Of a DNA stretch of 13,588 bases, positions 7,011 to 13,038 are shown in pieces. The stretch comes from Opitutaceae bacterium (lineage in GTDB: Bacteria; Verrucomicrobiota; Verrucomicrobiia; Opitutales; Opitutaceae). The position numbers and the translations under genes were made by a program. The first letter of the stretch is position 1, and each line of letters starts with the position of its first letter. A model generated the notes under the pieces. The model had not been told where the DNA came from, searched no databases, and was given only the letters and a program-made list of their open reading frames with translations. The stretch is taken from contig JAHFTG010000032.1 of NCBI GenBank assembly GCA_023269455.1, positions 1 to 13,588 of the forward strand, in the 5' to 3' direction.

Positions 7011-7110
7011 GCGCGCCGTTTCTCGGCGGGGCCGGGCGGACTGGCAAGTTCTTTACCCGGAACCGGCATTGACGCTGCCCGCGAGGAACGGCATTTTCCC
7101 GCCATCCCCT
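7011..7110. promoter_or_regulatory. Divergent intergenic region, murJ / pta
   Basis: This 100-base gap separates two outward-reading genes. On the plus strand TTGACG (7069-7074) is a fair -35 box, with CATTTT at 7092-7097 after a 17-base spacer as a poor -10. That would leave a very short pta leader. Two near-identical direct repeats, GGAACCGGCATT (7059-7070) and GGAACGGCATT (7085-7095), flank the space between these boxes and could bind a regulator. I see no clear promoter for murJ. No Shine-Dalgarno precedes either start; the pta leader ends in a run of pyrimidines. Confidence 0.35.
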
Positions 7111-8148
7111 ATGCCAATCGTTCCCAAGCTCATCGAGAAACTACAGCGTCACCCCAAGCGCATCGTTTTCCCCGAAGGCGGCGATCCCCGCATCCTTCAA
7201 GCCGCCCGCCAGTGGGTCACCCGCCGCATGGGTGCGCCCATTCTACTCGGCGACCGCGCCGCCATCAAAGCCGCCGCCGCCCAGCTCGACATCAATCTCC
7301 AGGGCATGCGCATCATCGAGCCCGAGCGCAGCGAAGACTTCGAAGCCTTCGTCGCCCACCTCGAACAGATCCGCCGCATCAAAGGCCTCAAGCTCGCCGA
7401 AGCCCGTGACGCCGTCAAAAACGTCAACTACTTCGCCACGTTGATGCTCGTCACCGGCCAGGCCGACGCCCTCATCTCCGGCGCGACTTCCAGCGCCTCC
7501 AGCGCCCTGCGCCCCATCTTCCAGATCGTGCCGCGCCTCAACCACGTTGAAACCGCGTCCTCGCTCATGGTTCTCGATTTCGACGAGAAAAAAGTCGGCA
7601 GCGACGGCTCTCTCTTCCTTGCGGACTGCGCCGTCATCCCCGACCCGACCGCCGAGCAACTCTGCGACATCGCCATCTCCACCGCGACCATCGCCCGCCA
7701 TCTCACCAACGAGATTCCCCGCGTCGCCATGCTCAGCTACGCCTCGAAGAGCCTCTCCAACCAGCCTTCGCTCGTGAAGGTCCGCCAGGCCACCGAGCTC
7801 GCCCGCGCCAAGGCCCGCGCCGCCGGCCTTGAGATCGAGATCGACGGCGAACTCCAGGTGGACGCCGCCCTCGACGCCGCCGTCGCCGCCAACAAGGGCG
7901 TGACCAGCTCCGTCACCGGCCGCGCCAACGTCCTGATCTTCCCCGATCTCAACTCGGGCAACATCGCCTTCAAGCTCGTCCACCACCTCGCCGGTGCCAA
8001 CGCCTACGGCCAGATCCTCACCGGCCTGTCGAAGCCCGCCGCCGAGATCAGCCGCGGCGCCAGCGCCCACGACGTCTTCGGCGCCGCCGCCATCGTCGGC
8101 TGCCAAGCCATCGACCAGCGCCTGCTCTACGGCACGGTGAGGGCGTGA
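7111..8148 (+). CDS. pta: Phosphate acetyltransferase, short (catalytic-domain) form
   Basis: This 345-residue enzyme interconverts acetyl-CoA plus phosphate and acetyl phosphate plus CoA in the cytoplasm; with acetate kinase it makes acetate and ATP. It consists only of the PTA_PTB catalytic domain, the size of the Methanosarcina enzyme (about 330), not the roughly 700-residue E. coli form. Motifs include RIVFPEGGDPR (17-27), ADALISGATSS (118-128), ADCAVIPDPTAEQLCDIAIS (171-190), DGELQVDAAL (245-254), NVLIFPDLNSGNIAFKLV (273-290) and SRGASAHD (314-321). Ser314, Arg315 and Asp321 match the spacing of catalytic Ser309, Arg310 and Asp316 of M. thermophila Pta. I chose the ATG at 7111 for its natural N-terminus, although the frame is open upstream. 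No acetate kinase gene is in the window; the downstream gene encodes the domains that precede this one in long Pta. Confidence 0.96.
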   Translation: MPIVPKLIEKLQRHPKRIVFPEGGDPRILQAARQWVTRRMGAPILLGDRAAIKAAAAQLDINLQGMRIIEPERSEDFEAFVAHLEQIRRIKGLKLAEARDAVKNVNYFATLMLVTGQADALISGATSSASSALRPIFQIVPRLNHVETASSLMVLDFDEKKVGSDGSLFLADCAVIPDPTAEQLCDIAISTATIARHLTNEIPRVAMLSYASKSLSNQPSLVKVRQATELARAKARAAGLEIEIDGELQVDAALDAAVAANKGVTSSVTGRANVLIFPDLNSGNIAFKLVHHLAGANAYGQILTGLSKPAAEISRGASAHDVFGAAAIVGCQAIDQRLLYGTVRA

Positions 8149-8155
8149 TCTACCC

Positions 8156-8185
8156 GCGCATCACCGGGCCCGGCCGGTGATGCGC
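8156..8185 (+). other. Perfect 12-bp stem-loop between pta and the P-loop/DRTGG gene
   Basis: GCGCATCACCGG (8156-8167) pairs without mismatch with CCGGTGATGCGC (8174-8185) around a 6-base GC loop, starting 8 bases after the pta stop. There is no T-run after it, so it is not a textbook intrinsic terminator. It could dampen read-through to the next gene, protect the pta 3' end, or hide earlier start codons of the downstream gene: in-frame GTG (8177) and ATG (8180) lie inside the right arm. Confidence 0.7.
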
Positions 8186-8236
8186 CTCGCAGTTTCCGGG
8201 TTCTTTCCGCACGTCCGCGTCCATCATTCGCACATC

Positions 8237-9400
8237 ATGGCATCCTCCTCGACAAACCCGTTTCTCCAGCCCTCGCTCCCGCTCCTCGGCGGCCCGACCA
8301 ACAAGGTCACCAAACGCGTCTTCGTCGCCGCCACGCGCATGAACGACGGCAAGACCACTACCTGCCTCGGCCTCTACGCCGCCCTGCAATCGCTTTACCC
8401 CCGCGTCGGTTTCATCAAACCCGTCGGCCAGCGTTTTGTCAGCGTCCAGGGCCACCAGGTTGACGAAGATTCCTACCTGCTCGACACGATCTACGACGTC
8501 CGCGTGCCCATCGAAAGCATGAGCCCCGTCACGGTGGACGCGACCTTCACCCGCCGCTACCTCAAGGATCCCGCGCAACTTCTCCCCGTGTTGAAGGATA
8601 AAATCTGCCGCGCCTTCGACCGCGTCTCCTGGGAAAAAGACTTCACCCTTATCGAAGGCACCGGCCACGCCGGCGTCGGCTCCGTCTTTGATCTCTCCAA
8701 CGCCAGCGTCGCCAAGCTCCTCAAGGCTCCCGTCATCATCGTGTGCCCCGGCGGCATCGGTCGCCCCATCGACGAAATTTCCCTCAACAAAGCCCTCTTC
8801 GACAAAGCCGGCGTCGAGGTCATCGGCGCCATCTTGAACAAAGTCGAACACGACAAGATCGACCTCGTCCGCGAATACGCGGGCCTCGGCCTCCAGCGCC
8901 TCGGCGTGCCCTTGCTCGGCGTCCTCCCCATCGAGAAAATGCTCTCCGCGCCCAACCTCACGCAGATCGCCGAAGACATCGAAGGCCAGTGGCTCAACGG
9001 CCGCAAAGGTGGAGCCAAACAACGTGTCCACCGCGTCATCGTCGGTGCCATGACCGCCAAAGGCATCGTGGACTACCTCACGCCCGGCACGCTCATCATT
9101 ACCCCCGGCGACCGCGACGACATCATCCTCGCCGCCGTCTCCAGCGCCCGCCTCTCCGGCGGCAGCACCATCGCCGGCCTCATTCTCACGAACGACATCA
9201 AGCCCCACCCCAAGCTCACTGAACTTCTGGCGCAGACGGACATCCCCGTCATCGCCGCCCCCGGTGAGAGCTACACGGTGACCTCGATCATCAACCGCAT
9301 GACGGTAAAAACCCAGCCGCAGGACACCGACAAGATCCCGATCATCAAAAACCTGATCATGCAAAACGTGGACATGAAATCGCTGCTGGCGAACGTGTGA
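8237..9400 (+). CDS. P-loop (BioD/CobQ-like) plus DRTGG domain protein, Pta N-terminal-domain homologue
   Basis: This 387-residue protein has a dethiobiotin-synthetase-like P-loop domain followed by a DRTGG-type domain. The nucleotide-binding loop is ATRMNDGKTTT (32-42) with Lys39, after strand RVFVAA. GFIKPVGQ (58-65), LIEGTGHAGVGS (138-149) and VIIVCPGGIGRPIDE (166-180) are typical of the CobB/BioD fold. The region 262-370, with GAMTAKGIVDYLTPGTLIIT (270-289), GDRDDI (291-296) and SGGSTIAGLILTND (307-320), matches the DRTGG domain. These domains form the N-terminal, regulatory half of long Pta proteins. Lying 88 bases after a short pta, this may be a separately encoded partner that binds nucleotide and tunes Pta; that is inference. 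I prefer ATG 8237, since the residues added by earlier starts (8177, 8180) lack family likeness. RefSeq-type names would be AAA family ATPase. Confidence 0.82.
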   Translation: MASSSTNPFLQPSLPLLGGPTNKVTKRVFVAATRMNDGKTTTCLGLYAALQSLYPRVGFIKPVGQRFVSVQGHQVDEDSYLLDTIYDVRVPIESMSPVTVDATFTRRYLKDPAQLLPVLKDKICRAFDRVSWEKDFTLIEGTGHAGVGSVFDLSNASVAKLLKAPVIIVCPGGIGRPIDEISLNKALFDKAGVEVIGAILNKVEHDKIDLVREYAGLGLQRLGVPLLGVLPIEKMLSAPNLTQIAEDIEGQWLNGRKGGAKQRVHRVIVGAMTAKGIVDYLTPGTLIITPGDRDDIILAAVSSARLSGGSTIAGLILTNDIKPHPKLTELLAQTDIPVIAAPGESYTVTSIINRMTVKTQPQDTDKIPIIKNLIMQNVDMKSLLANV

Positions 9401-9416
9401 TCGGATCAGACCTCCC

Positions 9417-10640
9417 TCAGCGCTTCTCCAGCTTATCCAGAGCGGCGCTTGTCGCGTTTTCCAGTTCACGTCCGTCCACCGCATCCTGTGTCAGCGCCGC
9501 CTGCGCCGCTTTGAACGCCGACTCGTCTCCTTTGATGGCCGCCTGATACATCCACCCCATCGAGATCGCTGCGTTCAGATAAAACGGGTGCAGCCGCGCA
9601 AGCTGGTTCTGCAGTTGCTGCGAGCGCTCCGTTAGCCCGGTCTTCACCCACGGTTCTTTGCGGGCGGCCCAAAGATCGTCCAACGCCAGCACCTGCTCCT
9701 GCCCCTGCCGCACCGCCAGCCACCGGCAGCGATCCGCCAGCCAGTTTCGCGTCTCCTCCGTGGACATTAACGGCAGCATCGAGGGCGTGCGCTTGTTGTA
9801 GAAACCCACCTGCCACCACAGCTCGCGCGTCGGCCCGTCCTTCAAGACCAGCCCATACGTGTCTTGCAGCGCGCGCAGCGGATCAGTTCCGCCCACAATC
9901 GCGCGCAACCAGCCCTCCCAGCGGCGCGCGTCGCTCGCCTCCGCCTGCAAATGCTGCAACAGCCAGAACGCCGACAACTCCCACCCGCGCGATTCGGCCT
10001 GACCTCGTTCCCAGCGCAATAATCCCTCGATCGACGGCGGCGACAGTTGCGCTGATTCCTGCTGCATCGCGTCCAGCATCGCCGGGCGGTCCCGCGTCTC
10101 GCTGAGCGACGTGCAGGCCAGCTCCAGCCACAACGGCACCGTCAGCTGTGACGACGCGCCATACCAAGCCACCGCCTGCCGCAAGATAAGCGCCTGCACC
10201 AACGCGCGCCGCACGATGCGAGCATCGACGTTTTCACTCCACTTTATCCGCACGCCCACCCGACCGCCGACCTCCGCCACAACCGAAAAAACGGCCACGC
10301 CCGTCCACTCTTTTTCCGGCACGAGCCGCACCGCCACAGCCGACGAAAATCCCTCGGCGGGCAACTTCAACGGCGGGGCCAACGCCCGCCACACGCTGTT
10401 GGCCAGCGTCAGGGTTTGCTGCGCCGCGCGTGTCTGCACCGCGATGATTTCGAACTGCCCGTCCCCCGTATAAAACACGAGCGGCGTCTCCCTTTTTTCC
10501 ATTGCTGACGCCGTCCCCGCACGCGGCGAATCCGTAACCGACGAAGCGTTCATGGGCACCGATTCCGCCGTTTGCGCCCAAACCGCCAGGCCTGTCATCA
10601 AGCCCGCACCACCGATCGCAAACCTCCACACCCACCGCAT
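9417..10640 (-). CDS. Exported protein of unknown function, possibly a degenerate peptidase-MA-like protein
   Basis: This 407-residue protein is not recognised as a named family. Residues 1-22 form a signal peptide (positive MRWVWR, hydrophobic core, likely cleavage after VWA), so it should be periplasmic or outer-membrane facing. Residues 55-180 follow the order of gluzincin peptidase-MA-like proteins: beta-rich start, a helix RRALVQALILRQAV (144-157) where HExxH would be, then VPLWLELACTSL (168-179) resembling the P.WL.EGLA element. The histidines are missing, so catalysis by zinc is not expected. The C-terminal half (200-407) is helical and rich in Trp, Gln and Arg. The ATG at 10638-10640 overlaps the upstream stop (TGATG); a GTG at 10643 is an alternative giving 408 residues. 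It is the last gene of a three-gene minus-strand cluster and its product is likely co-produced with the membrane-anchored protein before it. Confidence 0.7.
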   Translation of the reverse strand: MRWVWRFAIGGAGLMTGLAVWAQTAESVPMNASSVTDSPRAGTASAMEKRETPLVFYTGDGQFEIIAVQTRAAQQTLTLANSVWRALAPPLKLPAEGFSSAVAVRLVPEKEWTGVAVFSVVAEVGGRVGVRIKWSENVDARIVRRALVQALILRQAVAWYGASSQLTVPLWLELACTSLSETRDRPAMLDAMQQESAQLSPPSIEGLLRWERGQAESRGWELSAFWLLQHLQAEASDARRWEGWLRAIVGGTDPLRALQDTYGLVLKDGPTRELWWQVGFYNKRTPSMLPLMSTEETRNWLADRCRWLAVRQGQEQVLALDDLWAARKEPWVKTGLTERSQQLQNQLARLHPFYLNAAISMGWMYQAAIKGDESAFKAAQAALTQDAVDGRELENATSAALDKLEKR

Positions 10641-11356
10641 CACGGCAACGAAAGGTGCAACCCGTCCCCTTCGACCGCCACAAGCGAAAGCTTGCTCCAG
10701 GCCGTGCGCAGATCATCCGGGATTTCCACCGACACCAACATCCGCTGCACGATCAAATCCTTCAGCCCTGGCACCCGCTGCGTCGGCAGTGACCCGACAT
10801 AGAGTTCATCCGCCACGAACACATAGCCGTTGGCTCCCTGCGCAAAATGCCCGCGCGTCTGCAAAACCAGAGGCAGGCTCACCCCAAAAGCGTTCAACGT
10901 CGCCGGCAGTCCTAGCTGGAGCACGTTGTCGCGAATGCGGAAATTCGGGCGATCCAATAGCAAGAAAGGACCCGCCGGCTCGGGTTTCGTCACCGCCGCA
11001 GGATCAGGCGTGGCGGTCTTCGACTTGGCCTTGGAGGCAGCCTGCGGCACCACGCTCGCGATCCATGCGTTCAATTCCTCTTCGCTAAAAATGATGTCTG
11101 CCGTGCCCCCCTCGCTCAACATCTGGCGCTTGCGCATCCACTGGCGCGACTTGTTGGAATCGATGGCCCCCTGCACGAAATACACCGCGCCAATCACGGG
11201 CTCCTTCGGCAGCTCCTTCACCACCTCGACCGGTTTCAAGACGAGATACACCGCGGCGAGCGCCACGCCGAGCACGATACTCAGGACGACGCCTAGGCTG
11301 ATTTCAAAAAATCCGGGACCGCGCATCGCGCGTTCAGTCTTGGTCAGGGAAGCCAT
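10640..11356 (-). CDS. Single-pass membrane-anchored protein of unknown function
   Basis: This 238-residue protein has a short cytoplasmic N-terminus, one strong transmembrane segment (about 17-40, ISLGVVLSIVLGVALAAVYL) and a periplasmic part. That part has a conserved-looking IIFSEEELNAWI (88-99), a low-complexity Ala/Lys/Pro linker (105-129) and a beta-rich C-terminal domain (130-238). The layout, a membrane anchor, a SEEELNAWI-like helix and then an amphipathic beta domain, recalls DUF2140/YpmS-type or lipid-binding-type proteins, but I cannot assign a family. The start is the ATG at 11354-11356; Met11 is an alternative. Its stop overlaps the start of the downstream exported protein gene (GTGATG), which implies translational coupling and a joint role at the envelope. 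Confidence 0.75.
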   Translation of the reverse strand: MASLTKTERAMRGPGFFEISLGVVLSIVLGVALAAVYLVLKPVEVVKELPKEPVIGAVYFVQGAIDSNKSRQWMRKRQMLSEGGTADIIFSEEELNAWIASVVPQAASKAKSKTATPDPAAVTKPEPAGPFLLLDRPNFRIRDNVLQLGLPATLNAFGVSLPLVLQTRGHFAQGANGYVFVADELYVGSLPTQRVPGLKDLIVQRMLVSVEIPDDLRTAWSKLSLVAVEGDGLHLSLP

Positions 11357-11416
11357 GTAAAAAGTGGGAAATCAGAGCGTTTTCCTTGGCGGAAGTCCGC
11401 GAAGAATTTGGGCATT

Positions 11417-12028
11417 TCAGTGACGCGAAGCACTTTTGCGAGATTCTTCCACGAAGCGGAAATACGCTGCATAAAAAACCCAGCTCGCCGCCAGCCCCGT
11501 GAACACCGTGAACGTCATCAGCGGCATGCCGACCACCATAAAACCGATCAGCGCCAGCGTCGGCACCCAGAAGTAGCCTTTGGTCGAGCGCAGCATCGCG
11601 ATCAGCACCGGCAACCGGAAAGCATCCTTATACTCCCCACGCTTCTGGTGTTGGTAGAGACCGGCGGCCGAAAGCGGCCCCGCCAGCATGAGCGTCGGCA
11701 CCAATGGCAGATAGACAAAGGTTCCGAAATTCACCGGCAGCAACCGCAGCGGATACGTCAACATCCAGGCGATGAGGATGGGGGCCACGCCCAAGACCAT
11801 AAAAATCACAAACGCCGCCACGCCATTAATAAACAAACGCCGCCAATCCCCCCATTCCGGGAACGAAAGCGCATCGCCACGCCGCGCCTGCTCGACCATC
11901 GCGTAGAGATAGCCAAAGGCAAAAAAATGCGCCACCGGCACGATCAGCAGGAGTGCGCCGACGATGGCTTTGATATACCACGCGGGCTGTGAAAAGAGGC
12001 GTTTGCAAACTTGTTCAAGGGAAGGCAT
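11417..12028 (-). CDS. DUF4013-like integral membrane protein
   Basis: This 203-residue, very hydrophobic protein has about four to five membrane helices (near 19-44, 66-92, 104-126, 150-176, 176-192). The opening SLEQVCKRLFSQPAWYIKAIVGALLLIVPV (residues 3-32), the GYLYAMVEQARRGD segment (39-52) and FPEWGDWRRLFINGV (56-70) match the arrangement of DUF4013 proteins, whose function is unknown. I chose the ATG at 12026-12028; the longer start at 12100 would add 24 residues without family likeness and overlap the divergent ispA gene. It is the first gene of the three-gene minus-strand cluster, with 60 bases before the next start, and is separated from ispA by 40 bases. Confidence 0.75.
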   Translation of the reverse strand: MPSLEQVCKRLFSQPAWYIKAIVGALLLIVPVAHFFAFGYLYAMVEQARRGDALSFPEWGDWRRLFINGVAAFVIFMVLGVAPILIAWMLTYPLRLLPVNFGTFVYLPLVPTLMLAGPLSAAGLYQHQKRGEYKDAFRLPVLIAMLRSTKGYFWVPTLALIGFMVVGMPLMTFTVFTGLAASWVFYAAYFRFVEESRKSASRH

Positions 12029-12068
12029 TGCGGCAGGCGATTTTTGCGTAAACGGTAGCTCCCCGCCG
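12029..12068. promoter_or_regulatory. Divergent intergenic region, DUF4013 gene / ispA
   Basis: The two genes read away from this 40-base gap, so their promoters must lie here or overlap the opposite gene's first codons. It contains an AT-richer core (GATTTTTGCGTAAAC) but no clear paired -35/-10 elements on either strand. Neither start has a Shine-Dalgarno sequence; ispA is preceded by GCTCCCCGCCG. The call rests on orientation. Confidence 0.3.
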
Positions 12069-13019
12069 ATGGACTTCACAACCAAATTAAACCAGCTCAT
12101 CCAGCACGTCGATCAAGCCATCGACGACCTCGTCCCGCCGCACCCAGGCCCGCACGCCGGCCCCGCGCGCATCCACGAAGCCATGCGCTACAGCCTGCAA
12201 GCCGGCGGCAAGCGCCTCCGCCCCGTCCTCGTCCTCGCCGCCGCCGAGCTGTTCGGCAAACCCTCCGCCTCCGCTCCGATTCCGTCTCCTGCTCTCAGCT
12301 CTCAGCTCTCAGCTCTCAGCTCCTCCTCCGCCTTCCCCGCCGCCGTCGCCATCGAGTGCGTCCACACCTACTCGCTCATCCACGACGACCTGCCCTGCAT
12401 GGACAACGACGATCTCCGCCGCGGTCGTCCCACCGCCCACAAACAGTTTGATGAAGCCACCGCGCTCCTCGCTGGCGACGCGCTTCTCACCCACGCGTTC
12501 CTTCTCCTTGCCACTCACTACGCCACCGATCCGCGCCTCGCGACCGCCCTCGTGCGCGAACTCGCCGACGCCGCGGGCGGCTCCCGCCTCATCGGCGGCC
12601 AGATGCAAGACCTCCTGTCCGAAAAAAAATCCGACGCCACCGCAGGCGAACTGGAATTCATCCACCTCAACAAAACCGCCGCCATGATCGAGGCGTCGCT
12701 CGTCTCCGGCGGCCTGATCGGCGGCGCAGCCGAAGCCGACCTCGCCCAACTCCGCCTCGCCGGCCGTCATCTCGGGCTTACCTTTCAAATCATCGACGAC
12801 GTCCTCGACGCCACCGCCGACAGCGCGACCCTCGGCAAAACCGCCGGCAAAGACGCGCAGGCCGACAAGACCACCTACGTCAAACTCCACGGCATCGAAG
12901 CCGCCCGCCGCATGGCGCAGGAGCAGACTGATCTCGCCCTTGCCGCCCTCCGCACGCTCCCAGGCGACCCGACTTTCCTGATCGCGCTCACGCAAGCGAT
13001 GACCGCCCGCGCCAAGTAA
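12069..13019 (+). CDS. ispA: Polyprenyl (farnesyl) diphosphate synthase
   Basis: This 316-residue trans-prenyltransferase condenses isopentenyl diphosphate with dimethylallyl/geranyl diphosphate to make farnesyl diphosphate, the precursor of undecaprenol, quinones and other isoprenoids. Motifs are AGGKRLRPVL (45-54), the first Asp-rich motif DDLPCMD (106-112, the DDxxxxD form of bacterial enzymes) followed by NDDLRRGRPT, GGQMQDL (176-182), and the second Asp-rich motif DDVLD (243-247). TLGKTAGKDAQADKTTYVKL (254-273) is the K-T-xG-KD region. The HTYSLIHDD wording is that of IspA, so farnesyl is the likely product. Residues about 65-90 form an insertion compared with IspA, largely encoded by a tandem heptamer. 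The start is the ATG at 12069; earlier in-frame starts overlap the divergent gene. The gene converges on ptsI with 19 bases between. Confidence 0.93.
   Translation: MDFTTKLNQLIQHVDQAIDDLVPPHPGPHAGPARIHEAMRYSLQAGGKRLRPVLVLAAAELFGKPSASAPIPSPALSSQLSALSSSSAFPAAVAIECVHTYSLIHDDLPCMDNDDLRRGRPTAHKQFDEATALLAGDALLTHAFLLLATHYATDPRLATALVRELADAAGGSRLIGGQMQDLLSEKKSDATAGELEFIHLNKTAAMIEASLVSGGLIGGAAEADLAQLRLAGRHLGLTFQIIDDVLDATADSATLGKTAGKDAQADKTTYVKLHGIEAARRMAQEQTDLALAALRTLPGDPTFLIALTQAMTARAK
12294..12321 (+). repeat. Tandem heptanucleotide repeat, four copies of CTCAGCT, inside ispA
   Basis: Four perfect adjacent copies of the 7-base unit CTCAGCT start at 12294, 12301, 12308 and 12315. They encode residues 76-85 (LSSQLSALSS) of the prenyl synthase, in a loop before the first Asp-rich motif. 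Since 7 is not a multiple of 3, gain or loss of one unit would shift the frame. Confidence 0.95.
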
Positions 13020-13038
13020 TTTCAGCGGAAGACACCGC

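Noticed and set aside
7243..8106. 287-codon antisense frame inside pta, rich in Gly, Ala, Asp and Glu
   Set aside because: It mirrors the codon bias of pta; repeated GGG-type runs come from alanine/glycine codons on the other strand.
9398..9408. TGATCGGATCA palindrome at the stop of the P-loop/DRTGG gene
   Set aside because: It is an 11-base palindrome with no loop, so it cannot form a hairpin of note; there is nothing else to support a site.
8150..9484. 444-codon antisense frame opposite the P-loop/DRTGG gene
   Set aside because: The Asp/Gly/Val/Glu-rich, motif-free translation is typical of the reverse strand of a GC-rich gene; the plus-strand protein has clear domains.
11389..11400. GCGGA-AG-TCCGC inverted repeat between the DUF4013 and anchored-protein genes
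   Set aside because: The 2-base loop is too tight and no T-run follows; a 4-bp stem with a 4-base loop is common by chance in GC-rich DNA.
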